64,000 bases of DNA. Source: Francisella frigiditurris. GTDB lineage: Bacteria; Pseudomonadota; Gammaproteobacteria; Francisellales; Francisellaceae. The position numbers and the translations under genes were made by a program. The stretch is taken from the NCBI RefSeq assembly GCF_001880225.1, contig NZ_CP009654.1, positions 1,426,001 through 1,490,000 of the forward strand, written 5' to 3'. The notes under the pieces are model-generated. The model did not search any database and was not told the DNA's origin. It saw only the letters and a program-made list of their open reading frames with translations. Shown here piece after piece: positions 37,515 through 47,420 of the stretch. Numbering within the stretch: the first letter of the stretch is position 1; the number at the start of each line of letters is the position of its first letter.

Positions 37515-37939
37515 TATTCTCTCAAGATAGAAATGAATTACGTATGCTATACATATCCAGTTGGCAGAAATTTCAAAATAAGAAAGTTCTTACCCCTCTA
37601 GAAGAGCAGATAGTTAGAATTATAGAAAAACACCCTGAATATCAATCAATGCTAACTGAAAAAAATATAGATACAGATTATTCTCCTGAAAGTGGTCAAG
37701 TAAATCCTTTCCTACATATGAGTCTTCATTTAGCAATAATAGAGCAATACCAAACTAATAGACCTTTGGAAATTAGAAACATTTATAATAAACTTGTAGA
37801 AAAGTATAAAGATGAGCATAAAGTTCATCATATTATGATGGATCATCTTGCTGAAGAAATTTGGAAGTCTCAAAAATATAACACCATTCCAAATGAAAAA
37901 GATTACGTAGCTAATTTAGAAAAGGTATTAAAAGAATAA
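37511..37939 (+). CDS. DUF1841 family protein
   Basis: A 142-residue cytosolic protein of a conserved proteobacterial family without known function. It starts MIFSQDRNELRMLYISSWQK and contains NPFLHMSLHLAIIEQYQTNRP and HKVHHIMMDHLAEEIWKSQ, a His-rich stretch that might bind metal. Its ATG overlaps the nth stop by 4 bp (ATGA), so its expression depends on nth translation. Position next to nth is common. Confidence 0.9.
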   Translation: MIFSQDRNELRMLYISSWQKFQNKKVLTPLEEQIVRIIEKHPEYQSMLTEKNIDTDYSPESGQVNPFLHMSLHLAIIEQYQTNRPLEIRNIYNKLVEKYKDEHKVHHIMMDHLAEEIWKSQKYNTIPNEKDYVANLEKVLKE

Positions 37940-37943
37940 CTCT

Positions 37944-39194
37944 ATGGAAAGACAAATAGTAAGTAATAAAGCTCATAGCAACATATATTTTAGCCAGCCT
38001 CAAGGGCTACATATAATTGCCATTATTACTTTATGCGTCTCAACTGGCATAGATCCATTTATGTCTTTACTTAATATCTATAGTGAAGTTGGGATATTTT
38101 ATACTCGTGGAGATTATTTTTTTGTAATATTTTTTGCTGCTACTTTTGGATGTATAAGTAACTACTTACTAGGGTCAAATAAATCAATTATTCATGGTCT
38201 ACAGTTTATAATGGTCGCTTTACTTTTTTCAACTATACATAACATACATATTTTTGGACTGGCTGTATTTGCTGTTGGCTTAACAGTTGTTATATCTAAT
38301 CTTTTATTTAGTTTAAGCTCTTTCTATCTAAAGGCAGATTCTAGGAGACTTTACGGCTTTTTAGGTTTTTTTTCTAGCATTATACTAGGTGTCATCATTG
38401 GTGATGTTATTCACTATTTTTTTGTAAAAACATTATTTGACTTTAGAGTTTTCTATTTTATTGTTATATTTTTTACTCTTATTTTTTTCCTAAAATATAG
38501 CTATAAATTAAATACTTCATTAAATAATAAAACAGAGAGATTTAATATAAGTGTATATGGAGTATTTACTATATATATCGCTTTTTCATTAATAGTTCTT
38601 TATTACTTAAATAATTTAGCTATATTTAGTTTGTTTAATATGGCAGTTTTCCCAATCGCACTAATAATACTCACCACTTTAACATTAATAAATAATAAAG
38701 AAGATGGGAAAAAACTTTTAAAATATATTTATTTTTGTTTATTTATAATAATAATTAATAAAATTATCTACTTAACATTTTTAAAATATGAGCTTAATCT
38801 AAAAGATCTTCATATTAACTCCAGCTCGAACGTATCTATTTTCCTAGCGGTTGAATATATTTTCTGCTTATTAATATATTTTGCATGGAAAGCTCGGATA
38901 TTAACTCTAAAAATAAGTTCCATAACTAATTTAAAGCTTATTAAACTAATATTTTATATAGAAGTTTTTAAAATCCTCTTACTTGCGGTTGCTGTAGTAT
39001 TTGTAGGAAAAACAATAAGCTTAATAATGTTTATACTAGCAACAGTTATATCATTATTAATTAATGTATTTATCGTCCCTGTGTTTTTCTCTTTAGGTAA
39101 ATTACTTGCAGGAAGTAAAAATGAAATTACAATAACTGCTTGTTTATTTTTAACTTTCTCTTCCTTAATCTTTATCTCATATCTATACGCTTAA
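37944..39194 (+). CDS. polytopic membrane protein, unknown
   Basis: A 416-residue protein with about ten to eleven hydrophobic segments and few charged loops. I do not recognise a transporter motif. The first segment (GLHIIAIITLCVSTGIDPFMSLL) follows a short polar N-terminus, and a loop of roughly 15 charged residues lies near 195. The C-terminal pair of helices ends without a tail. Layout recalls FUSC-like or MFS-like proteins, but neither is supported by a motif. It starts 4 bp after the DUF1841 gene, so it is probably the last gene of the grxB-nth operon. Confidence 0.7.
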   Translation: MERQIVSNKAHSNIYFSQPQGLHIIAIITLCVSTGIDPFMSLLNIYSEVGIFYTRGDYFFVIFFAATFGCISNYLLGSNKSIIHGLQFIMVALLFSTIHNIHIFGLAVFAVGLTVVISNLLFSLSSFYLKADSRRLYGFLGFFSSIILGVIIGDVIHYFFVKTLFDFRVFYFIVIFFTLIFFLKYSYKLNTSLNNKTERFNISVYGVFTIYIAFSLIVLYYLNNLAIFSLFNMAVFPIALIILTTLTLINNKEDGKKLLKYIYFCLFIIIINKIIYLTFLKYELNLKDLHINSSSNVSIFLAVEYIFCLLIYFAWKARILTLKISSITNLKLIKLIFYIEVFKILLLAVAVVFVGKTISLIMFILATVISLLINVFIVPVFFSLGKLLAGSKNEITITACLFLTFSSLIFISYLYA

Positions 39195-39284
39195 AAGCTC
39201 TTATTTAATTTAGAAGCTATTTATGTTATATTATTAGCGATTTAAATATATTAAAATTGAATTAATTCAGATGAGGAAAACACA

Positions 39285-39971
39285 ATGAATAATTTTGAAA
39301 ATAATACTAGAGTTATAGATTCTTTAAGCCAAGAGTCAGCAATTAGAGCTAATAAAGTTCTTAGAAATACTTATTGGTTACTATCTATGACTTTACTTTT
39401 TAGTGCTTTTACTGCTTTTATAGCAATGCAATCTGATGCTGGATTTATAAATCCTCTACTTATGATTGTAGTTTATATAGGATTATTATTTGGTATTAAT
39501 GCAACTAAAAACTCTCCTATGGGAATAGTTTTAACTTTTGCTTTAACTGGTCTTCTAGGATATACACTAGGTCCTATTTTAAGTATGTATATAGCTACAT
39601 TTAAAAATGGAGCAGAGCTTATAGCGATGGCTCTTGGTTCAACTGGTGCAATATTCTTAGGTTTATCTGCAATAGCTATGAGCCCTGCAAGAAACTTTAA
39701 TCGTCTAGGCTCATTCTGTGCTATTGGCGCATTAGTTGCTATTGTATTAATGATTTTAAACATATTTCTACATGTCCCTATGTTATCTGTTGTTATTTCT
39801 ATAGCTTTTGCTTTTATATCTGGTGGTTTTATATTATGGCAGACAAATGCTATTGTTAGAGGTGAAGAAACTAACTACATATTAGCTACTGTTAATATAT
39901 ATGTTTCTTTATTTAACATCTTCGTTACTCTACTTCAATTCTTTGGCGCTATTGCTGGTGACAGAGACTAA
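39285..39971 (+). CDS. Bax inhibitor-1/YccA family membrane protein
   Basis: A 228-residue inner-membrane protein with seven helices. It matches YccA/TMBIM: VLRNTYWLLSMTLLFSAF at the start, SPMGIVLTFALTGLLGYTLGPIL, ALGSTGAIFLGLSAIAM, and the C-terminal LYVSLFNIFVTLLQFFG-type helix (here NIYVSLFNIFVTLLQFFGAI). E. coli YccA slows FtsH proteolysis; other members leak calcium. Which applies here is unknown. GAGGAAAAC lies before the ATG. Confidence 0.93.
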   Translation: MNNFENNTRVIDSLSQESAIRANKVLRNTYWLLSMTLLFSAFTAFIAMQSDAGFINPLLMIVVYIGLLFGINATKNSPMGIVLTFALTGLLGYTLGPILSMYIATFKNGAELIAMALGSTGAIFLGLSAIAMSPARNFNRLGSFCAIGALVAIVLMILNIFLHVPMLSVVISIAFAFISGGFILWQTNAIVRGEETNYILATVNIYVSLFNIFVTLLQFFGAIAGDRD

Positions 39972-40008
39972 TTATTCTTATTTTTTTATACTTTAACTTT
40001 CTTTAAAC

Positions 40009-43000
40009 ATGATTCCTAATACCATAAATTCTAAAGACACTATAATTTCTAATGCTTATGGTCCTTCTTTTAGTATTTTCATAAAGGAATTTATAAAAAG
40101 TAATAATAATTTTCATTTTATAATTACAGAAGACTCTCAACAAGCATCAAAAATCTATGAAGAGCTAAAATATCTAACAAAAAACTCTAAATTTGAAATA
40201 TTATATTTTCCTAGTTTAGAAATACTTGCTTATGATAGATTTTCGGCTTCCAATGATATCTTATCTACTAGACAAAAAATATTATACAAATTAGAAAATA
40301 ATCCTAAAAATACTATTTTAGTCTCTAATATTTCTACAATTTTAAAGAAATTAGCCCCAAAGACATTTTTAGAACAAAATAGCTTTATCTTAAAAGTTAA
40401 CGATACCTTTAATATCACTAAACAAAAATCTAAACTTATTGATCTAGGATATAGTTTTGTTAATAACGTATTTGAAAAAGGTGAATTTAGTATTCGTGGA
40501 AATATTATAGATATATATCCTATTGGATCAAAAGTACCTTATAGAATTGACCTATTTGATGACGAAGTTGATAGCATAAAAGAGTTAGATATAGAAACTC
40601 AAAGATCTTCAAATAGTATAGATGAAATTTGCTTAATCCCGACTCATGAGATTATTTACAATAATGATTCAATCAATCTTGCTCTAAATAAATTAGAAGA
40701 GGTTTTTGGAAGTACAGTAAGAGACAGTAGTATAGTAAAATATATCAAAAACAAAGAGTTTTTTAGTGGTATTGAATTCTATACTCCATTATTTTATAGA
40801 AAATTAGAAAGTATATTCGACTATTTACCTCAAAATTTAAATATCCATTTATTTGGTGATATTTATAGCTCTATTAATGCTTTTACTGAAGAAGTTAAAA
40901 ATAGATACAAACAACTTAGTATAGATATTGATAGACCGATTTTAGAATATAGAGAACTTTTCTTAACTCTAGAGAATATACAAGAAAACCTTAAAAATTA
41001 TAAAATAATAAAATGGTTAGAAAATGATATTAGTAAATCAAAAGTTTTGCCTATCAATAATTTACCAAATATAAATGCAAACTATAAACTAAATAAACCA
41101 TTTAATAACTTACAAAATTTTTTAAATAATAAATCCTTTGAAAAGATAGTATTTTCAACAGATACCTTAGGAAGAGGAGAGATTCTTCAAGAGCATCTCA
41201 AAAAAATAGGGTTAAAACTATCTAATTTTAAAAGTTTAGATGATGCACTAAATTCAGACAGTAAATACTCTCTTATATATTCGCCTTTTCAAGAAGGTAT
41301 TATCATAGCTGATAAAATAGTAATCATTACAGAGTCAGAGCTTTTTCCAGAACATACTAAGACTATAGCTAGATCTAAAGATTTTGATGACTTACCTACT
41401 GTTGATTTAAAAGACTTAACAGATTTAAAAAAAGGTATGCATATAGTCCATATTAACTATGGAATTGGAAAATATGAAGGTTTAGAAACCCTAGAGATTA
41501 ATAACAAGAAAGATGAGTTTATATTACTAAAATATGCTGATAATGCAAAAATCTATGTTCCTGTAACATCTTTAAATTTAATAAGTATATATAACTCATC
41601 TATTACAGATAATATTGCTTTAAATAAATTAGGCACTGATAAATGGAGCAAGCAAAAAGATAAGGCTATAAAAAGAATTATTGATGTTGCTGCTAATTTA
41701 TTAGAAATTTACGCAAAAAGAGAATTAAAACAAGGTTTCTCGAATCATCTTGATGAACAAGAGTATCTTAGATTTTGTGCTGATTTTCCATATGAAGAAA
41801 CTTTAGATCAACAAAAAGCTATCTCTGATGTTTTTAAAGATATGATAGCAAGTAAGCCAATGGACAGATTAATCTGTGGAGATGTTGGTTTTGGTAAAAC
41901 AGAAGTAGCAATGAGAGCCGCTTTCTTAGCAACTCATAATCAGAAGCAAGTAGCTATACTTGTACCTACTACAATATTAGCCCAACAGCATTATAATAAT
42001 TTTAGAGATCGATTTGCTAATACCGCTGTAAATATAGAAGTTATTACTCGCTCAAAAACAGCAAAAAAACAAGAAGAGTTATTTGAAGATTTAGAGAAGG
42101 GTAATGTCGATATTATTATTGGAACACATAAACTTATCTCCTCTAAAATTAAATTCAAGAATTTAGGTTTACTAATAATAGATGAAGAACATCGTTTTGG
42201 AGTTGATCAAAAAGAGAAACTAAAAGCTTTAAAAGCCGAAATAGATATTTTAACAATGTCAGCCACACCTATCCCAAGAAGTTTGAGCATGGCTTTTTCA
42301 TCACTTAGAGATCTTTCTATAATAGCCTCTCCTCCTGCTAAAAGATTATCTGTAAAAACTTTTGTTAAAGAATATGATAATAATATAGTTAGAGAAGCTG
42401 TCCTTAGAGAGACTATGCGTGGTGGACAAATATTTTATCTTCATAATCATGTTGAAACTATTCAAAAGAAAAAAGAAATCCTAGAAGAAATGTTTCCAAA
42501 GTGTAGGATTACAGTTGCTCATGGACAAATGAGTGAAAGAGAAATTCAAAAAGTTATGTTTGATTTTAAGCATAACAAATATCATATATTGCTTTGTACA
42601 ACTATTATTGAAACTGGTATAGATATTCCAAATGCTAATACTCTTATTATAGAAAATGCTAATAAATTTGGCCTTGCTCAATTACATCAGCTAAGAGGCC
42701 GCGTCGGAAGATCACATCACCAAGCATATGCCTATTTACTAATTTCTGATGAAGCTAGCATTACAAAAGATGCCAAGAAAAGGTTAGATGCAATAGACTC
42801 TACAGACTCTCTTGGAGGTGGCTTTATGCTTGCTAATCATGATTTAGAAATTCGTGGAGCTGGTGAGATATTAGGTAAAGAGCAAAGTGGAAACATTGAT
42901 GGCATTGGTCTAAACCTATATATGGAGCTATTAGATAAAACTATTGCCAATATAAAAGCTGGTAAAGAATTAAATGTTGAAGAGCTTATAAATGCTAATA

Positions 43001-43434
43001 CTTGTGAAGTTGAGTTAAATATCCCTACTCTTATAACAGATGATTATGTTAATGATGTAAATACTAGATTAAATATTTACAAAAGAATATCTAAGGCAGA
43101 TCATAAACAATTAATAGATATAAAAATTGAACTTATTGATCGTTTTGGACTACTTCCTTTAGAAGTGCAATATTTACTAAAAGTTGCTCATATTAGATTA
43201 GATGCTATAAAACTAGGAATCAAACAAATTAAAATGTTCAACACTAGTGGCAAAATAGCATTTTCAACACCATTAAAATTTGACCCTTCTTTACTAATAA
43301 AAGCTATTCAAAGTAAACCTATGGATTTTAAATTATCAAAAGATCAGGATTTACTTATAACCAAAATTACGAAAACAGCTGAAGAAAGATTAAGCTTTAT
43401 AGAAAATTTTCTAAAACTTTTATCAAAAAATTAA
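40009..43434 (+). CDS. mfd: transcription-repair coupling factor
   Basis: A 1141-residue translocase that removes stalled RNA polymerase and recruits UvrA. Visible are the UvrB-like N-terminal module (EILYFPSLEILAYDRFSASND), the polymerase-interacting domain (HIVHINYGIGKYEGLETLE), the helicase motifs GDVGFGKTEVAMRAAF (Walker A), DEEH, SATPIPRS, and RGRVGRSHHQAYAYL (motif VI), and the C-terminal TRCF domain. Length agrees with the family (about 1150). It is preceded by a short leader after the BI-1 gene. Confidence 0.97.
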   Translation: MIPNTINSKDTIISNAYGPSFSIFIKEFIKSNNNFHFIITEDSQQASKIYEELKYLTKNSKFEILYFPSLEILAYDRFSASNDILSTRQKILYKLENNPKNTILVSNISTILKKLAPKTFLEQNSFILKVNDTFNITKQKSKLIDLGYSFVNNVFEKGEFSIRGNIIDIYPIGSKVPYRIDLFDDEVDSIKELDIETQRSSNSIDEICLIPTHEIIYNNDSINLALNKLEEVFGSTVRDSSIVKYIKNKEFFSGIEFYTPLFYRKLESIFDYLPQNLNIHLFGDIYSSINAFTEEVKNRYKQLSIDIDRPILEYRELFLTLENIQENLKNYKIIKWLENDISKSKVLPINNLPNINANYKLNKPFNNLQNFLNNKSFEKIVFSTDTLGRGEILQEHLKKIGLKLSNFKSLDDALNSDSKYSLIYSPFQEGIIIADKIVIITESELFPEHTKTIARSKDFDDLPTVDLKDLTDLKKGMHIVHINYGIGKYEGLETLEINNKKDEFILLKYADNAKIYVPVTSLNLISIYNSSITDNIALNKLGTDKWSKQKDKAIKRIIDVAANLLEIYAKRELKQGFSNHLDEQEYLRFCADFPYEETLDQQKAISDVFKDMIASKPMDRLICGDVGFGKTEVAMRAAFLATHNQKQVAILVPTTILAQQHYNNFRDRFANTAVNIEVITRSKTAKKQEELFEDLEKGNVDIIIGTHKLISSKIKFKNLGLLIIDEEHRFGVDQKEKLKALKAEIDILTMSATPIPRSLSMAFSSLRDLSIIASPPAKRLSVKTFVKEYDNNIVREAVLRETMRGGQIFYLHNHVETIQKKKEILEEMFPKCRITVAHGQMSEREIQKVMFDFKHNKYHILLCTTIIETGIDIPNANTLIIENANKFGLAQLHQLRGRVGRSHHQAYAYLLISDEASITKDAKKRLDAIDSTDSLGGGFMLANHDLEIRGAGEILGKEQSGNIDGIGLNLYMELLDKTIANIKAGKELNVEELINANTCEVELNIPTLITDDYVNDVNTRLNIYKRISKADHKQLIDIKIELIDRFGLLPLEVQYLLKVAHIRLDAIKLGIKQIKMFNTSGKIAFSTPLKFDPSLLIKAIQSKPMDFKLSKDQDLLITKITKTAEERLSFIENFLKLLSKN

Positions 43435-43477
43435 ATCTAATTAATAAATCTTTTTAATCTTAAAATTTTCATATTGC

Positions 43478-43515
43478 TTGACAATTTATTTTAAATTAAT
43501 TGATATCGCTATAAT
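43478..43515 (+). promoter_or_regulatory. candidate promoter of the chitinase gene
   Basis: A perfect TTGACA (43478-43483) is followed 17 bases later by a poor -10 (TGATAT, 43501-43506), while a perfect TATAAT (43510-43515) lies 26 bases away. This mismatch suggests a promoter that needs an activator. The rest of the 213-bp gap (43435-43647) is AT-rich leader. Confidence 0.35.
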
Positions 43516-43647
43516 ATTAATTTATATTTAATTAAAAAGTTATCAAAAATAAATATATTTGCTGTATACATTAATTGAAATAACTTTTATACAACATATA
43601 ATTAATAAAAATATTATATTTTAACTAACCAACTAAAGGAAAGCTCT

Positions 43648-46356
43648 ATGAGAAACAAAACGAAATTAGTCTCAGCAGTTTGCGCATTAATGGGTTTAAG
43701 CTCATTTTCTATGGTAAATGCTACTCCTGTAAACAACGTTGAAACGTATGATTTTCAGGCACCATTTAAAGACTATAACAATAAAATAGTTCTAAAAATT
43801 AGTAATGTATCTTCTGCAAAAGTAGTTGAGTTTACTAGTAACTTCAAGCCTAAAACTGGTTGGGGAACATGTTTTGGAGCTAGAGCAGATCTTATTAAAT
43901 ATGATACTACTCAAAATACTGATGGTAACTTTACAACTAAGTTATCATTAAGTGATGGTGGATCATTAAACTTAACACAATCTTGTGACATCATGGGAAC
44001 TGATTCTGGTAATGCTATTGTATTACCTGGTGTTGTAGTTCCTATAATATATGATTTAAAAGTTGATGGTAAAGATTTACAAATTGAAAGACCTTGTGCT
44101 GATAACGTATGTAAAGATCCCGCTCCAGGATATACTAATGCTGCATATTATGCTCAATGGGCAGTTTGGGGACGTAAATACGACCCATATACTTTCAAAT
44201 ATGACAAATTAAATACTATAATTTATGCTTTTATAGGCTTCGATAAATCAACTGGTAACATTAAAACTTTAGATGCTTCAGCAGACACATGGGGATTATC
44301 TGCAGCAGCTAGAGCAGCTCAAAAATATCCTTATTTAAAATCATTCTTATCATTTGGTGGTTGGACAAATAATGGAGTTACTACAGCTCCTATGTTTGAA
44401 GCTCTAGCTTCAAATCAACAAAGTATGCAAAATTTTGCTAAGCAGTCAGTAGAATTAATGCGTAAGCTTGGCTTCAACGGTATAGATATTGACTGGGAAT
44501 GGTGGTCTGACTATGGCAATGAAGTTGCTCCATCTAAGAATATGTTAGCTTTCCTTAAAGTTCTTCGTACAGAATTAGACAAAGCTAGTCAAGCTGATGG
44601 TAAGAAATATTATCTTGCTATAGCTGTAAACGGCGCTAGAAGCCGTATAGAGGCTATGGAAAATCCTAGTAATCCAAACAGTGTACCTGACTTCTGGAAA
44701 CAAGTTGGGCAAACTGTAGATGAAATTAATATCATGAACTATGACTATCAAGGTGCCTGGGGAACAGGATTCCCTGCATACTTCCAAGCATCACTTGATT
44801 TCCCTAGTGATACTCCATATCAAAATAAAGTATATACAGCTGGAGAATCACCAGCTGATGCTCAAGACAACGTTACTGATGCTGGTGATGGATCTACTTT
44901 AGATCAAGCAATAGGTAAAGAAGGTGGCTGGTCAATTAAAGGTTCCGTTGATGCTTATATTAAAGCTGGCGTACCTGCTAATAAACTAATTGTTGGTTTA
45001 CCTTTATATGCAAGATCTATGACTGTAGATAGCGACACAAATGGAGGATTATTTGAAACTATAACAGCTCCTGGTTTCGGTGACTATGAAAATGGTGTAT
45101 TTGACTATAAATGTTTAATTAATCCTATAAATGATCCTGTAAATGGTTGTGGTACATCAAAACCTGTAAGTGGATTATCTAATTTAAAATTCTATGATAC
45201 AAAATCAAATATAGATATATTTAATAAGTATGGTAAAGTAGCGCTTCAACCTTGGGCATATAGTCCTTCCACAAAAACTTTCATTACTTATGATGATGTA
45301 TGGTCTGTAGGTGAAAAAACTAAATATGCTAAGAGTATGAATCTTGGTGGAACTATGTTCTGGGAAGCTGATGGCGACTCTACAAATCCTAGTACATCTC
45401 TAATTGAAGCTGTAGCTAAAGTCTATCAGTCTGATGCTCTTTATGCATCAGTTGATAATATAACTGAAACATCTGCTAACATTTCTTGGAATAAGCCAGA
45501 AATTGATGGTTCTATAACTTATACAGTTATTCTTGATGGAAATACTGTGGCTTCAAACATTACTAGTCAGAATTATATTCTTACTAACTTAGAAGAAGGT
45601 GCTAGTTATAGTGTTGAAGTTATTGCTAACTCATCATCAGGTGCATCTAAGAAAGATAGCATTCAATTTACTACAATTGATAATACTATCCCAGAACCTA
45701 CTCCAGAGCCAACTCCGACTCCAACGCCTGCACCTACTCCGGCTCCAACGCCTGCACCTACTCCGGCTCCAACGCCTGCACCTACTCCGGCTCCAACTCC
45801 GGCTCCTAGTGGTGATCATCCTGACTATGTTGCAGGAAACACATATGCTACTGGTGATATTGTTAGAGCTTCTGATGGTAATCATTACAAGTGTACAGAA
45901 GGTGGATGGTGTTCGAATTCAGCTTATAACCCCGTTGGAATATATGGTCAGTACGCATGGCAAAATGTAGGTTCAGCTCCGACTCCAACGCCAGCTCCGA
46001 CACCTGCGCCAACACCGACTCCAACGCCAGCTCCGACACCTGCACCTACTCCGGCTCCAACACCTGCGCCGACTCCAGCTCCTAGCAATGGAACATGGGA
46101 TTCTGGCAAGGTTTACAATACTGGAGATAAAGTAACATATAATGGTACAACATATACAGCTAAATGGTGGACACAAGGTGATATCCCATCAAATGGTGGT
46201 GTTTGGGAAAAACCATTTGTAGCTGGCGGTGCTTGGGATAAAGACCAAGCTTATACTGGCGGTCAAACAGTTACTTATAATGGAAACACTTATAAAGCTA
46301 AGTGGTGGACAAAAGGTGAGACTCCATCAAATAGCAGTGTTTGGGAAAAGCAATAA
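43648..46356 (+). CDS. chiA: secreted multidomain GH18 chitinase
   Basis: A 902-residue exported enzyme that hydrolyses chitin. Order: signal peptide (about 1-25, ending SMVNA); N-terminal beta-rich domain (26-150); GH18 barrel with the catalytic D280-x-D282-x-E284 in [11 protein letters not shown]; fibronectin III (about 600-680); Pro-Thr linker; a chitin-binding domain ([20 protein letters not shown]); a second Pro-Thr linker; and two C-terminal CBM5/12 modules ([19 protein letters not shown] and [19 protein letters not shown]). The linkers come from 24-bp and related tandem repeats. AAAGGAA precedes the ATG. Secretion probably needs a type II or IV pilus-like system, to which PilD in this window contributes. 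Confidence 0.95.
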   Translation: MRNKTKLVSAVCALMGLSSFSMVNATPVNNVETYDFQAPFKDYNNKIVLKISNVSSAKVVEFTSNFKPKTGWGTCFGARADLIKYDTTQNTDGNFTTKLSLSDGGSLNLTQSCDIMGTDSGNAIVLPGVVVPIIYDLKVDGKDLQIERPCADNVCKDPAPGYTNAAYYAQWAVWGRKYDPYTFKYDKLNTIIYAFIGFDKSTGNIKTLDASADTWGLSAAARAAQKYPYLKSFLSFGGWTNNGVTTAPMFEALASNQQSMQNFAKQSVELMRKLGFNGIDIDWEWWSDYGNEVAPSKNMLAFLKVLRTELDKASQADGKKYYLAIAVNGARSRIEAMENPSNPNSVPDFWKQVGQTVDEINIMNYDYQGAWGTGFPAYFQASLDFPSDTPYQNKVYTAGESPADAQDNVTDAGDGSTLDQAIGKEGGWSIKGSVDAYIKAGVPANKLIVGLPLYARSMTVDSDTNGGLFETITAPGFGDYENGVFDYKCLINPINDPVNGCGTSKPVSGLSNLKFYDTKSNIDIFNKYGKVALQPWAYSPSTKTFITYDDVWSVGEKTKYAKSMNLGGTMFWEADGDSTNPSTSLIEAVAKVYQSDALYASVDNITETSANISWNKPEIDGSITYTVILDGNTVASNITSQNYILTNLEEGASYSVEVIANSSSGASKKDSIQFTTIDNTIPEPTPEPTPTPTPAPTPAPTPAPTPAPTPAPTPAPTPAPSGDHPDYVAGNTYATGDIVRASDGNHYKCTEGGWCSNSAYNPVGIYGQYAWQNVGSAPTPTPAPTPAPTPTPTPAPTPAPTPAPTPAPTPAPSNGTWDSGKVYNTGDKVTYNGTTYTAKWWTQGDIPSNGGVWEKPFVAGGAWDKDQAYTGGQTVTYNGNTYKAKWWTKGETPSNSSVWEKQ
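45727..45798 (+). repeat. 24-bp tandem repeat, three copies, in the chitinase linker
   Basis: The unit starts CCTGCACCTACTCC and encodes PAPTPAPT. Copies lie at 45727-45750, 45751-45774 and 45775-45798, with one change (last base) in the third. A related, less regular stretch at 45976-46085 encodes the second linker. Copy number should vary easily by slippage while keeping frame. Confidence 0.9.
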
Positions 46357-46362
46357 CAAATA

Positions 46363-46743
46363 CTATCTCTTCTGATCAAAAAGTTCTTGAGACTTTTTGA
46401 TTTCTTTATAATTTATTCTTGTCCAATTAATTATTTCTTTTACATATACTAATAATGTTTCTCCAAGAGGTGTAAGCGAATAATATACACTTGGAGGTAC
46501 TGTTGATTCTACTCTACGAGAAACTAAACCATTACGCTCTAGATTTCGAAGGCTTAATGATAATATTCTTTGTGAAATTTCACTGACATCACGTTGTAAT
46601 TCACTAAATCGTTTAGTTTTATTTTCCAATAGCGATATCAAAATAATACTCCACTTATCTCCCACTAAACTTAAAATTTCTCTAAATGGTCTACAACTTT
46701 CCTCAGAATGTTTATTAGTAACATTTTTGTAAGTATCTGACAT
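46363..46743 (-). CDS. HxlR-family transcriptional regulator
   Basis: A 126-residue winged-helix regulator. The HxlR block is clear: CRPFREILSLVGDKWSIILISLLE with the sensor-type Cys at the start, RFSELQRDVSEISQRILSLSLRNLERNGLVSRR (recognition helix), and PPSVYYSLTPLGETLL (wing). Members respond to aldehydes, quinones or oxidants through that Cys. It is divergent from azoR over 82 bp with a dyad in between, so it most likely controls azoR and itself. Confidence 0.93.
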   Translation of the reverse strand: MSDTYKNVTNKHSEESCRPFREILSLVGDKWSIILISLLENKTKRFSELQRDVSEISQRILSLSLRNLERNGLVSRRVESTVPPSVYYSLTPLGETLLVYVKEIINWTRINYKEIKKSQELFDQKR

Positions 46744-46777
46744 TTCTGTGCCTTCTTCCTTTTTTATTTTAATTAAC

Positions 46778-46798
46778 AGAATATAGTTTATAGATTCT
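46778..46798. promoter_or_regulatory. dyad between hxlR and azoR, candidate operator
   Basis: A 21-base imperfect palindrome runs from AGAAT to ATTCT with matching TA steps inside. It is centred in the 82-bp divergent gap. HxlR regulators bind such dyads; the match is by symmetry only. Confidence 0.35.
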
Positions 46799-46825
46799 TA
46801 AGAAAAATAAAAAAGGATAAGAATA

Positions 46826-47416
46826 ATGAAAAAAGTTTTACATATAAGAACAAGCAGCAATCTTCAAAAGTCTTTTTCAAGAAATGTTGGAGATAATTTG
46901 ATAAGCCATTTTAAAAATACTATTCCTGAAACACAAGTTATAGAAAGAGATCTTGTGAAAGATACCATTAATCATTTAAATCCAAATTTTCTTAATGCTT
47001 TATTTACTAATGATGAAGCAGGGCTAGCCCTTTCAAATAAGTTAATAAATGAACTTTTTTCTGCTGATGTAATAGTTATAGAGTCTCCTATGTATAATTT
47101 TAGTATTCCTTCTATGCTAAAAGCTTGGATTGACCATATACTTGTTGCTCGAAAAACATTTCGTTATACAGAAAATGGTCCTGAAGGCTTAGTCAAAGAT
47201 AAGAAAGCTATACTTATTCTTAGTAAAGGAGGAGTATATAGAGAAGAGCCGGCTAAATCTTTAGACTATCAAGAAGGCTATCTACAGACCATACTAAACT
47301 TTATTGGTATTACTGATATTGAGATTATTCGCATAGAAGGCGTAGCAAAAAAAGATATAGCTGAAGAAATTCTTCTTAACCAAGCTAAAGAGAAAGCAAA
47401 ATCTATCAAACTTTAA
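46826..47416 (+). CDS. azoR: FMN-dependent NADH-azoreductase / quinone reductase
   Basis: A 196-residue flavodoxin-fold enzyme. The N-terminal FMN phosphate loop is HIRTSSNLQKSFSRNVG, the middle has SPMYNFSIPSMLKAWIDHI, and SKGGVYREEPAKSLDYQEGYL completes the flavin site. In vivo it probably reduces quinones and electrophiles by two electrons. AAAAGGATAAG precedes the ATG. The HxlR regulator next door fits inducible detoxification of quinones or aldehydes. Confidence 0.93.
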   Translation: MKKVLHIRTSSNLQKSFSRNVGDNLISHFKNTIPETQVIERDLVKDTINHLNPNFLNALFTNDEAGLALSNKLINELFSADVIVIESPMYNFSIPSMLKAWIDHILVARKTFRYTENGPEGLVKDKKAILILSKGGVYREEPAKSLDYQEGYLQTILNFIGITDIEIIRIEGVAKKDIAEEILLNQAKEKAKSIKL

Positions 47417-47420
47417 GGTT

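Noticed and set aside
45727-46085. CRISPR-like array
   Set aside because: Repeats are contiguous, without spacers, and encode a Pro-Thr linker.
45599-46176. Leu/Arg-rich and Trp/Ser/Arg-rich open frames over the chitinase linkers, both strands
   Set aside because: They are frame shadows of the Pro-Thr tandem repeats, which stay open in all frames because of the repeat.
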